NCBI GenBank assembly: GCA_003254905.1
Contig: QANU01086265.1
Location: forward strand, 750,151 to 814,150
Reading direction: 5' to 3'
Length of the DNA: 64,000 nucleotides
From: Nissolia schottii
Taxonomy: Eukaryota > Streptophyta > Magnoliopsida > Fabales > Fabaceae
The translations under genes and the position numbers were made by a program. A model generated the notes under the pieces. That model made no database searches and was not told the DNA's origin. It saw nothing but the letters and a program-made list of their open reading frames with translations. Below are positions 20,961 to 32,559 of the stretch, one piece after another (the first letter of the stretch is position 1; each line of letters opens with the position of its first letter).

Positions 20961-23900
20961 TTTGTAAAAAATTTACACACCCATGTATCTGCATCTTGTA
21001 TTTTCCAATACCCTTACTATGTGCTAACCCCCTCAATACATACTAATCATAGAAGTACTTTAAGATTCACGTCAAAAAAGAAAAAGAAAAAGAAAAGAAA
21101 AGAAAAAAACCTCTTTAATGTAGTGTTAATTTTGATGCACTCGCCATAATTCAATCACGTGTATTATCATGTCCATATATAAAAGCAATTGATGGTAGCA
21201 TTTATTATCTTTTCGAAACTAACCGTACATCAAAATGAGATTCAAGATATTTTCCTCTCTATATAGTAGTATTGCATTGCCCCAGTTGAGAACCAAGGAA
21301 GTGGAATGTGGATAAGATTTTGTCACTCAAAGTCAGCAAAATACAGCATCAGATAAAAGGACACGAAGGCGACCTACATACATTATGTATATACTGCCCT
21401 TCATATCTTGCCATACTGACTGACAGCTCGACTAAATGTGACCTTTCCGGTTTTTCCTCATACGCAGGCATTTATTTTGGTCCTCTCACATCATTAATAA
21501 GATTTTTAACTTGTTCTGGAGTAAAAATATTGGGAACATATATATGGAGTAAAAATATTAAAATAAAAAATAAAGTAATTTGAATTTCTAATGCATCAAA
21601 TGCTTATTATTATTATTATTCTTATTCTTATTTAAAAATGCTATTATTATATATGAGAAATAAATGAACAAGTAATTAGCATGGCGGGTAGTCGTCCAGC
21701 TAAAAAGGCAAGGGGTGGAGAATTTGACCACTGCATCTGCATGCATGCCTTGGCCTTGAAGTAATAATCAAGAAAACTCAGTTTTGTTTTCTCCTTTTTC
21801 CTTTTTTTCTTTTCTTGGGCGGCTATACATATTATATATATAGCGGCGTCTAATTTCTTTGGTTTGAGTCAACATACTGGTGAAGTTAACAGCTAGCCCG
21901 CCCCTTTTTAATTTAGTACAAAGTTTTAATTCAATACGCCATTTGTATGTGTATCTAACTAGCCAGCTCTTAATTGTTCTGTTCATATATACGCATGCTG
22001 GTGAATGTTGAGCACTGTCTCCTCCTACCAACCCTCCTTAATTTTGACCATATGGCATTAATATTCATCACATGGGTTGGTCGGTCAGGACTAACTGATT
22101 AACTGAACTGTACTATACGCATGCAATTCAGTTAATTTTGTTGAAAATATATTATGACATTTTGAAACAAATGGCGTCCCACGGAGTGCGTGAAAAATGA
22201 AATTTTGGAAGAGGAGAGATGGACACAAGATTTGTGGTTTGGTTAGTAGTAAAATAAAATGATGTGTGTGTGTATCTAGGACAAAAGTTGGAGTATTAAT
22301 CAAAGCAGAAATATAACAAGAATTAATTACTGGGTTAAAACGGACACTTGTCAACAATTGTTCAGAGAATCACTTAATTAAAGAATATTGGGATCAAAGT
22401 AAATCCATTTTAGGACTCACTCGAAGTCAGCATATATATTGCCTAACACACTGAAATTTGCATGAAATATGGTAAATAGTGGAAATCATATATAGTTTTT
22501 GTCACTATCTGACTCGGAATCAAGTTAGTAATAAACAGCATTAGATCATAAAAGACACTCGGATAATAACAATTGGAAAATAAAGGATGAGTAAGGGGCA
22601 TATTCTATATATGGATTTCGTTCTAGAGCCATCAGGAGAAAGATATTTCAAATTTCAATGAGATCATTTACTAATAAGTACTAATATAACTTTCAAATCA
22701 ATACGATTCCTAAAACATATTGTAATGAATTCCCCTCACTTTGTATATAGTGTTTGGTCAAGTGAGGTATGCTAGTGCTAAGGTAAGCACTTATTTAATT
22801 CCTATTATAATAATAATAAAATAATAATAATAATAATAACAATAATCATACAAAAAGAAGGATGGATATTGGTATGAAAAAGAGGATGGAAGGCATGAAA
22901 ATTGCAATGAAAATTAATTAGACGAATAATGGAAGCAAAGTGTCCTTGTAAAGTTCAAAAAACAAAAAACAAAACAACAATAAAAAAAAAAAAAAAAACA
23001 AAAACAGATCAAGGAATTAAACATCAAAAGTCTCCAATCTAGTTTTTGAATTCCACACGGCAACATGCATCCACTTGGATGGCAAACAATCAAATTCAGA
23101 ATCCTAGATTTCATGTGTGTCACTCGGTGTCGGTGCATGTTTCATTCACCCACTTTCCTTTCCTTTTTTTTCCTTTTCTTTTTCTTCTTATAACAGCACA
23201 AATATATATCATCTTATAAAATGCGAAAGAAATTAAAAAAATAATTAGTATGTCATTAGGATTTATCTAATGGTAATAGTGAGAGGTTTAAGTAGTATGT
23301 ATGAAGTCTTAAATTTAAATTTTGTTGTAAGTAATATAATTTTTGAAGTAAAAAAAGAAAGAAAGAAGGTATATGTGGTACTATATATTGTCTTTCTTGG
23401 TGGGTGGGGTATAAAGAGCTTTTATGAAATGAAAGGTTGGAAGTGGGAACAAGGATTTTTGGTTTTGAAAAAGAAACTTGGAAGTTGATGTCCTTATTGT
23501 ACGAAAGAGGAATCAAATTGTGTTTCAAAACAAAAATTCCGATTGGGAGAATATATATATGTACATTTGATAATAAAACACGGACATGGATTTGGCTTAT
23601 ACATAGGATGAAGATTCTTAAGGTTATGGTGGTAAAGTATTATTATTGTGCAAATGATCGTTTGTGTTTGTTGAAGTTAAGCACGGTGATAATTAAATTA
23701 CAAATTTTCACTTTTGCACTAATTCAAACTTAATGTTACAAATGGAACAGACAATCAGCTTGTTTGGTTATACAACACGAACGAAAAATTCCAATTTCTA
23801 TAGTATTTTTTATAAAAGGAGTATGAGCTCTTCTTTCTCCAACTGCGTCTCGTGTTGTTAGGGTCGTTGTTTGGTTTAATGTTTAGGATAATTATTTTAT

Positions 23901-24321
23901 TTTATAAATAAATAAATCAAGTTTATAAGAATTACTTTTAAGGAACTGAATGTTAAAAGAATTGATCGTGTTTTGTTTAAGTATTTTAAAAGTAAATTTA
24001 AAAAAAATTTGTTTAAATGAGATAAAATAAAATAATTTTATGAGATATTTGAAGATGATATGATATATATTATTTAAGAGAGTAGTTGAGTGATTATTAA
24101 CGTAAGACTAATAGTAATAATTCACATAAAAAAGAACTTCTAAAGTAAAAACAAACTTACTCCCAAAAATAATTTAAATTGCTGAAAAGTAATTTGCGTT
24201 ATAATGAAAAAAAAAAAAGTGAAACAAATTGTAACACGGTGCAATTCAATTCTCCGACCAAAGAATTAATTAAGTAGGGACTTAGCGGTGGAGGTCCAAA
24301 CCAATTACAAGCTAAATAAGT
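20961..24321. other. Intergenic DNA with simple repeats
   Basis: No supported gene. It contains an A/G-rich microsatellite (about 21074-21110), TAT/TAA trinucleotide runs (about 21605-21640 and 22806-22842), a poly-A tract (22981-22998) and pyrimidine tracts near 23160. The ORFs of 70-98 codons here have biased, AT-driven composition and no family signal. Confidence 0.5.
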
Positions 24322-24329
24322 ATCTGAAT

Positions 24330-25060
24330 CATGGTTATCAAACTCGAAAGTTTAAGTAAACTCGTGGAGCCTCCGTAAACTCGGATTGTAAACTCCTAGA
24401 GCCTCCGTAAACTCATACGAGTTTACCTATTATTAAAAAAATATTAAAAAAATATTTTAAAAAATTATTATGCTACAAAAATATATTTAATAAAACTTGA
24501 AATTGATAAATACATTTACCTCCATAACAAAACACAAATAAAGATGAAATATATGAGTTCTAAGTTCAATTCATACATAATACATATAACATAATACATA
24601 GTATTGACTACTGAACATCACAAGAAGCGAGTTTGTGACGATGATGTCTTCAATCTAGAACACTAAAGCACAAATAGCAATGCAGAGGTCACGCACCCTG
24701 GTGGGAAAGATCCCTGAGCAAATGATGAAATACATACAATGGATTAGCGACGGAGCACAAGCAACGACAGAGCACAATTGTAGGCGCAACTGTAAATGAT
24801 AACTCTAAAATGCTTAAATGACCTAAATCTAAAAACTCATAGTTATGCAAAACAATATCAAACTTGTTTTGTTTCTAAAATTAAAAAAAAAAACCTGCCT
24901 GTGTGGTAAACTCACGATTTTATCCGATTTTATACGATTTTACCCAAATTTACCCGATTTTACTCAGAAACGAGTTTACATGCGATTTAGCTCGATTTTA
25001 CTACCTAAACTCGTAAAATCGTACAATTTTACGAGTTAAAAAGCGATTTTGATAACTATG
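24330..25060 (+). mobile_element. Non-autonomous hAT-like element, 731 bp, with 8-bp TSD
   Basis: The ends are CATGGTTATCAAACTCG and, reverse-complemented, CATAGTTATCAAAATCG: a 17-bp inverted repeat with two mismatches. The 8-base direct repeat atctgaat flanks it exactly (24322-24329 and 25061-25068); 8-bp duplications are characteristic of hAT transposons. Both subterminal zones are crowded with GTAAACTCG / TTTTACGAGTTTA motifs, which could be transposase binding sites. The middle is non-coding but carries a GC-richer stretch (24640-24800). A second, inverted copy is at 59944-60598. No transposase gene is present. Confidence 0.85.
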
Positions 25061-25068
25061 ATCTGAAT

Positions 25069-28000
25069 TGCTCCCTAAAAAAAAATACTGGCAAATTTCA
25101 CTAGAAAATATTTGAATTGCTTCACAGTCATTAAGTTACACTTTGTTGGATTGATGCCTACCAGAGAAATATCTCGTGCAAAATAATATAGCTTATATAA
25201 TAACATATACAATCTCACACTATTTAATTAGATGTTACCTAGAATACCATTTTTTTTTTTCGTTTTGAATTTCTGAATCATATATCAATTGCTCCTAAGT
25301 TGCCAGCTAGTATTTTTTTTGGGGGGGTTACAAACAATAGTTTGTATTTAATAATATCAATTTTAAACAAGGAATAGAGGTCTTTTTCAAATTAATTAGG
25401 TCAGATAGTCACACAGCACGATTCACGGCTATAGTGATTTTGCTGTTGAGAATCGGGAGCGCAAAGAAACGTGCCATTGACTTGACATCTTCACATCTAA
25501 TATATAGTACAAAAATGAAATTATTATTAAATTCTAAGCAAATCAAGACGTAAAATTAAAAAGGCCAAAAGCAGTTGAATTCACGGCCTAAATTGAGAGT
25601 TCGTCCTCGATTCTCACCCCCTTTAATCTCGAATTAAAGTTTCGCTAAAAATAAATAAATTCAAGTCCAAAAGGAAAACCAAGAAGTGAAATTGATGTGA
25701 AAACATGTTCATGTGGTTTTATAGTATTTGGTTCTTCTTTATTGGTGTAAAATTCATACATAATACATATCACGTCATAAATGTACCCAACAACAAATAT
25801 AAGCACAAGATTACATAATTCTAGTTTAATTTTGTATCGCGTGTAAGATTGTTTACATTATAAAAGCAAAAATTAATTATTTTTATTGATGTGATAATAC
25901 ATAAATAAATAATTTTACAGAGATTTTTTATATTAACAGTGTATCAAAATTAAATCTTATAACTTTATTTATATAAAGAATTCACGTGTGCAATATTATT
26001 TTGTTAGAATTGAATTACTACATATTGAGCATGCAAAACTATTGAATTAAAGGGCCTTTTTAAAGAGAAGGGCAACCAACCAACCTACCAATCCATAGAG
26101 CAAAAGCAGCCCTTCGTGACTGCCAATAGCCGTATTTGTATTTCCTCTCCGCCGTTTAATGTTTCCTTCCCACTTACTCGTACCTTGTAGTTGCATGCCA
26201 CATCTCTACTTTCTCCCATTTTATTTTTCTTTTCTTTTCTTTTCTTTTCATTTTTTATTCGTTCAATTTCTATTTCCATATATATCCCTTCCTTATACAT
26301 CAAGGAGCCGCATCTGCACACTTTTTTTTTTTACGTTCTTTTTAATTCATTCATCCCTCTCCCTACGGGGCTGGCTATGACGCATGAGATGAGCATAAAG
26401 TATCTTCTGTCACTACTCCTAATCAAGGTATTTAAAAAGATGCTTGCAATAAATAGATATTTCAAAGATGGTTTAGTTGAACTCTACTTGTATTTATACC
26501 TTTTAATTAGATTATCTTTTAAAACTTCAGTCCAATCTAACTATAACTTAACTAATAATTAAGTCACGTCCAGTCAATTGATGTTTAATTAGAATATATA
26601 AATGTAGGCTTTTTTCCCCCCTCTATTGGAGTAACTTTCGGACAGTTAAATAGCTCAACTGCTATTAAAAAACCCCAATATTAGTAAACTAACCCTAAAT
26701 AGATTCACATGGGATGAAATCTACAACAATATAAGGTGTACTTCATGTAAATATATCTAAGGAGAATTTCTCTATATCTAAGTTACTAGCCTATCTATGT
26801 ATATAGGAGTTTCTCGGCCCATTATGGAGGTGAAGTAGACCTTTTAACACCCATACTTTCAGTACTTAACATGACAAATCAGAGTAAATTTTATAAATCA
26901 GATAGCGAATCATATCTTTTCTTTTGTACTCAGAGTAAACCACGTTCCCTTCTTTAATCATTCACTACCATCTTTTTTCTAAACAACATTATGCTAATTT
27001 GTCATCTTTATTTTAAAAAAAAAAGAAAATATTTCTTTGTACTTGAAATCATATGAGAAAGAATTCTCCTTTTTTAAACGTCCGGAGTGGGCAATGAAGA
27101 AAATTCAAAACCAGAGGTGGGCCCCGTTATACCATCCGTACTATGGCCCAGCCAGCCAGGACAAAACGTAACAGTTAACGTTCGTGCCTATACACCCATC
27201 CACCCATTACGCATCCCATGCCACTACTTCCCCAATTTTGCGTAATTACGATAATAAGTGCTTTAAGAATATTGATTAGTAAAATATAAATAATAAAGTT
27301 TTATTAAACAAATAAAAATTTATATATATTTTAATAATATTAAATACTTTTAAATTTTTTTAAAAAATTAATTTGGCTTTCTTAAATCGATACTTAAAAG
27401 TATTGATTAGTAAAACTCGTGTTATTCATATTATCTTTTAATAGGAATTCGTGTCATATTTCACTCGTTTTTTTTAAGGGTATAATTTTAATAACTCAAT
27501 TTTAAACATGTATAAAAATTAATGAGACTCATACACATATGAATATAGGTATAAGTGATATTCATATTTCTTTTAGTGCATGTAAGAATAATTATCAGAA
27601 TTGTGTATATGTACTGAAAATCTCTTTTTACCATCCATCATTAAACAAGAAATTAGTGAGATGTGAATTTAATTAGAACAGAATTTCTTAAAAGTTCTTG
27701 GATTAAACATTTTACTTTATATCATATATCTCACACATCAATACTATGACTCACTACAAGAAATTTACTTTTATGTGGAAATATAACGTTAATACTATAA
27801 CAATATGGCCAATTTAAGAGTATTACAATTATTATATGAAACTTTTTCACAATTCGAGTATAATAGTCCCTTATTTGTGTATCATTCCTAACTTTCCTGA
27901 AATCAATGACTCACCACTAACACGGTTGACTGACGTAAGATTAGAAATTGGGAATAATATTCCTGAATAGTTGACAAATGACCCACCATTGATTGACGCA

Positions 28001-28308
28001 AGGTTAAAAATTGGGGATATCCCCAATTTGTTCATGGATAACCCACTTTTTATTACTCTGAATCTACAAAACAGTGATAATACCACCATTTTTTTAATTT
28101 CAATTTTTTTTACCTCTTACATGAAATTGAGGATAATATCACCGATTTCACAACTATTTTCGTACAATTATAAAACGTGGAAGATAATAATAAATGTGCT
28201 TGAGCCAACTCACAACATCCTGACCCACAATATTAATGTGTGAGACATATAATAAATCAAAGAAATAAAAAACCCTTCCTTCAAGAACACTCATAAATTT
28301 CTCTTAAA
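25069..28308. other. AT-rich intergenic DNA upstream of the membrane-protein gene
   Basis: No supported gene. CACTACAAGAAAT at 27752 resembles the terminal bases of a CACTA transposon. A perfect palindrome AATTGGGGATATCCCCAATT lies at 28009-28028, inside a diverged two-copy repeat of about 75-105 bases (27895-28035). The ORFs at 26085-26562 follow a pyrimidine-rich tract and look like composition artefacts. Confidence 0.45.
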
Positions 28309-28460
28309 TACTCATTCTGTTCAATATTATATGTCACTTTTGACACAAACAACACAAATTAATAAATGAATTAATTTACACATGCTAAGAGAAATATAAA
28401 TTTTTTTGATTAAATTATCCTCGAATATTAGTATTATTTTTCTCATCATTCTCTTTTTTT
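28309..28460. mobile_element. Possible truncated Stowaway-type MITE end
   Basis: The sequence tactcattctgttcaatatt followed by tatgtcacttt resembles the left end of Stowaway-type MITEs (TACTCCCTCYGTTC...TGTCAC). I do not find the matching right end before the gene promoter, so it may be truncated or a chance match. Confidence 0.25.
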
Positions 28461-28565
28461 TTTTTAATTAAAACACATGGCAAATAAATAAATAAAAAAT
28501 TAAATAAATAAATAAATAAATCAGCGGTCTTAACCATTTTTCTCCCCTTCTCTCTCTCTCTCGTC

Positions 28566-28572
28566 TATATAA
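28566..28572 (+). promoter_or_regulatory. TATA box of the At5g65660-like gene
   Basis: TATATAA lies 123 bases before the ATG at 28695, just after a CT-rich Y-patch (28549-28563). Together these form a typical plant core promoter. The predicted 5' leader is about 90-100 bases. Confidence 0.65.
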
Positions 28573-28657
28573 CTAAGAAGCCCCCTTGCCCCCTCAACAC
28601 ACAGAAGCACCCATCACATTGAGGCGCCCCCCTTCTTTTGCTTCGGCTGACACATAG

Positions 28658-28714
28658 ATGAGTGTAGGAGCAGCAGCAGCAGCAGCAACGAGGCATGATG
28701 GAGAGCCCAGATCT
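28658..28714 (+). promoter_or_regulatory. Overlapping upstream ORF start in the 5' leader
   Basis: An ATG at 28658 opens a frame encoding MSVGAAAAAATRHD (GCA repeat). It runs out of frame across the main ATG at 28695 and stays open to 28948 in genomic sequence. Its start context (tagATGa) is moderate. If the leader begins near 28600, ribosomes meet this ATG first, so it could reduce translation of the main ORF. Its amino-acid content reflects the (AGC)n repeat and the shadow of exon 1, so a functional peptide is unlikely. Confidence 0.4.
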
Positions 28715-29193
28715 TTCGCCGCCCCACGTGGACGCATCCCGACCGTCCCTGGGGTTCCCTTTAGGCACTGCCCTCCTCTTGATCATCATCTTCACCCTCA
28801 GCGGCGTCTTCTCCTGCTGCTACCACTGGGACAAGTTCCGCTCCTTTCGCCAATCTCTCTCGCATTCCCACCCTCAATTCCCTTCCTCTCCCACCAAACC
28901 TTCCTCGGTACGCGTCTCTATCTACAAAATTACCCCTTTTTTAATTGATTGGTTTCATACGGTGTTCTGATCGTTAATGTTTGCCGCGTGTGTTGGATCA
29001 GGATTTGAGGCCCAACAGGGGACCCAGCTTGCCTGTCCTGATGCCAGGGGATGAGGTGCCCAAGTTCATAGCGATGCCGTGCCCGTGCGAGCCTTCTCGC
29101 CCACTCAAAGACGCCCTCCTCATCACCGTCGAGAACCCCCCGCCGCCGCCGCTAAAGCCACCGCACCTGCTGGCGGTCCCTTTGTATTTGTGA
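28695..29193 (+). CDS. Single-pass membrane, proline-rich protein (At5g65660-like), two exons
   Basis: Exon 1 is 28695-28907 and exon 2 is 29002-29193; the intron 28908-29001 has GTACGC..ATCAG borders and phase 0. The 134-residue product starts MMESPDLSPPHVDASRPSLG. A hydrophobic segment follows at about residues 21-42 (FPLGTALLLIIIFTLSGVFS), then CCYHWDK and a basic, serine-rich stretch. Exon 2 gives SLPVLMPGDEVPKFIAMPCP, CEPSRP and a proline run before the stop. The order of blocks matches the plant family annotated as hydroxyproline-rich glycoprotein family protein (Arabidopsis At5g65660 type), of similar length. The molecular role is unknown; one transmembrane helix with a short lumenal or outer N-terminus is likely. 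The second ATG (28698) would serve equally well. TATA box, Y-patch, splice sites and family match together make this an intact host gene. Confidence 0.9.
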
Positions 29194-30116
29194 CTGCGCC
29201 AGTTAATTTGTGGCCACAACTACTCTTCTCAAAACCTGTTAGTTAGCCCCCCCCCCATTTATTTGTTGTATTTATGTATATGATTAATCATGATATAATC
29301 ANAGGTGCAAGAAAATAATAAGGGTGGGTACGCATGTAGGGTAGCAGAGACTAGTAGGTGTCAGTTGGTACATTTTGATGACCCCATTCCTTTTTTATTC
29401 AATCATTAATGTACTTTGTGTTTATGTAAATTACTACTGTTAAAGGATCTCTCTACATGTCTGGTTTTTGCTGATTCAAATTACATCCATCCAATTTGGC
29501 TCTCTCATCTTGGTTTTTGCCTAAAAGATCTTGTACTCAATTGATTTTATCATTCCATTCTTCTAATTATTTTTTTTCCCTTTACTCTGTTTTACAAGTA
29601 TCTGCGTGTCATGCATGATTAGAGTTAGTGACAATTATTTAAGATAATTACATTTATAAATATATAAAATTATTTTAAATAATTATCAATCGATCATTTT
29701 TTTTTTAAATTTTGTTTATGACGTTGAAACAAAATTTGGAGAGAGAGAGAGAGGGGTCATGGCATTCTATGAATTTGAACTTACAAAATGTCAATACGCA
29801 TTCAATATTCATACCCAAAAGTGTGAAGTTCACTGTATATGTTATTTTTTCTCTTTTAATAACAAAGAGTCTTGTTAAACGCACAAAAAAAAATATACAT
29901 CATACATACACCTTATATTGTTATACATGAAATTTGTGTTTTAATGTCTGTATTTATATACATGAAGTTTGTATTTTAATGTTTGTAATGTTTGTGCACT
30001 TAATTAAATATAATTGAGAATATTATCTATAAGTTTGTAATGTTTGTGCACTAATGAGAATAAAGTTTGTTCATTATTAATGGTGTATGAATGAGGATAT
30101 AAAATTGGGGGTTTTA
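29194..30116. other. 3' flank and intergenic DNA
   Basis: A C-run at 29248-29257, one N at 29302 and AT-rich sequence follow the stop codon. I see no gene. Two diverged copies of a motif with aagtttgta-ttttaatgtttgt lie at about 29920-30060. Confidence 0.4.
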
Positions 30117-30382
30117 ACATTTATGTGATTTTGGAGGGAAAAAATCTCAATATATGGGTTGAAAAGAAAAATTATCAAAATATGGACCAAAATTCTGAAA
30201 ACGCCACAGGGGGTGACGATTTCAGAGTGGCAATTTCATACATCTGATTGTTTTTTTTAATTTTTCGATTTTCTGAAATCGCCCTGAACCGTGGCAATTT
30301 TAAAATTTTGACTCATATTTTGGTAATTTTTCTTTTCAACCCATATATTGAGATTTTTTTCTCCCCAAAATCACATAAATGT
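30117..30382. mobile_element. MITE with ~77-bp terminal inverted repeats
   Basis: The first 77 bases (ACATTTATGTGATTTTGG... AAAATATGG) are matched by the reverse complement of the last 77 with only a few differences. The middle contains gatttcagagtggcaatttc and ctgaaatcgcc, themselves roughly inverted. At 266 bp it is non-coding and would fold into one long hairpin. I could not fix a target duplication. The family is unassigned, possibly Mutator-like given the motifs shared with 20755-20960. Confidence 0.75.
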
Positions 30383-31276
30383 AAATATTCCTATAAAATT
30401 ATGTGTACATATAACATTTTTAAATAACAAATCTCACAAATCTATGATTTATGAGGGTAAATGTTGTCAGCACTTCCACGAAATTAAAATACTATTTCTC
30501 TTGTCGGTTTGTAAAAGTTAATTCTCTCTCCAAGAAAAGTCATGCTCTTGATTGCAATGCACAACTAACATATTTGGAGTGGTACGTGCAAGAGCAAACT
30601 AGAAAAGGGGCATCTTTGGTTAATTATTACTCAATTCACCTATACGGTCAGATTATGTACCGAGAATGACAAATGGGAAATGCGCCTTCATAGTGCGGAC
30701 ATGTCTAGTGCATGAAACTATGAAAGGGCCTGGCACACGATCAATTTCAGACCCTCCAAATTCGAAACCCTCTAATTTTTCTCATTAATTAATTATTATT
30801 ACCCCGATCAATTCAATCTATATGTGAATATGAATGGGTGACGAAAAACCATGGACGTCCAATCCAATCAGTAATAGTAATGTGCACTTACACGATCGAA
30901 TCTCTATTTGCATGCCCTCGTATCTCCCACAGTCCCAAAAGAGAACGTGCCACCACATGACCAGCTAAAATCATTATATAAGATGAAGAAATAATTAAAT
31001 TTAGTGATCCCTCCAAACAAAGCCAATAGAACCAAAGAGAATTACCCAAAAAATAAAATAAAATTGACATGCATATGCAGAACAACATGCATTCACTTCG
31101 CTCACTTAAACTTGATAGTAGATATAGCACAAGAAGCCTGAAATAAAAAAGAGGGCACATTTACATGAAACGTGTAAACATAGGATAGGTGAGTAAAAAG
31201 AGGAATGATGTGCACTTAATGGTGAAGACGAATTATCGAGAAACGGGGAAAGGGAACAGTGTGGGTTGGAGGACAT

Positions 31277-31414
31277 GTTGACCCACACAAAACAATTATG
31301 TTGCAAAGGTGCGGACCCCAAACTAGCTTCTCATGACCTAATTTTGTTGACCCACACAAAAGAATTATGTTGCAACGGTGCGGACCCCAAACTAGCTTCT
31401 CATGACCTAATTTT
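31277..31414 (+). repeat. 69-bp tandem duplication, two copies
   Basis: The unit starting gttgacccacacaaaa at 31277 repeats at 31346 with about two differences, and its first bases recur at 31415. It contains ggtgcggaccccaaactagc. The near identity points to a recent slip or unequal exchange. Confidence 0.9.
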
Positions 31415-32137
31415 GTTGACCTGGACTGACTCAAACGTGAAGCCTTTAGCCTTTCCTGGTTAGGAATGGCCAACACATCTCACTACTTCTGTTTGTGCAG
31501 TACCATAAATGTGTACCATGCCGTGATTGTTGCCAGTACATATCACTCTTTCTTTATAAAAATAACAATTTAATTTCCCTCTGTGATCCATTAGTCATTC
31601 TTAATCCTCCATTAAAATAATAATAATTACGTGGAACGTAAAATCATGGAGCATATGATTCATATCTCAAAATAATTAAAGTGAGTTGATTCTATCAAGT
31701 AATGTCAAGATTACTTTGACAGATGGTTGGTAAATATTATTATATGCACTCAAAAAAATTTGGATACATTGTCCTGACTGATGTCAAATGCACTTCAAGT
31801 CTTTTAGTAAAATAAATAAATAAATAAATAAATAAAATTTGTTTTCATGATCAATTTGACTCGCAAATGGGTGTGGAGACATCGTGTCCCCACCGTCCAC
31901 TAGCCTCCTTCCCTTTCAATGCGCCCTGAGGAAAGATATGAAGACACCTTCTAATATTGAGGAAAGATCTAATTCTCTCTATCGTCTCTCAAATCTCAAC
32001 GATTCAGGTTTGTTTAGTGTTTAAAGGAAAGCCAATGAAAAGGACACAGATTAGAATTGAATCACATTGGTATATTTATGATAGATTTGTGAGTATTTAT
32101 GGCCGGTGATTGATACATAAGCACCCTTTTAAGCATT

Positions 32138-32140
<3 letters not shown>

Positions 32141-32181
<41 letters not shown>
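32141..32181. repeat. TA dinucleotide microsatellite
   Basis: About 20 TA units, perfect. Confidence 0.95.
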
Positions 32182-32186
<5 letters not shown>

Positions 32187-32559
32187 ATTTATACATTAAA
32201 TTAAAACATATTAAGATATAAAATCATTCGTTTGATTCTGCTTAAGAACCTAAACTTTTAAAGGAGCGTTCAATCAATCCACGCTTCGCTTTGTTTCTTC
32301 CATGACAAAGCTTCTAATTCTAATGTAGACTACCACTCACGCGGACAAAATATTGCTTAGAACTACAACAGGTAAAATTTAGTTAAATAGTAAAATTTTA
32401 GGATAGTTCTCAAGCTCAAAAATAATTTCTTTCCGTTAACTCAACTTAATAATGATACTTCTGATTCAGACTTAAAAATGATACTGATTGTATTTTTTGA
32501 ATTTAACTTTGATGATTTTGTCATTAAGGATCAGAAACAAAATATCTTGGCCAAATGGC

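Larger units (their letters stand above)
30383..32559. other. Intergenic DNA
   Basis: No supported gene. It contains a 69-bp tandem duplication (31277-31414), an AATA microsatellite (about 31808-31836) and a TA microsatellite (32141-32181). The ORFs at 30888-31476 run mostly through the tandem duplication or AT-rich DNA. Confidence 0.45.
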
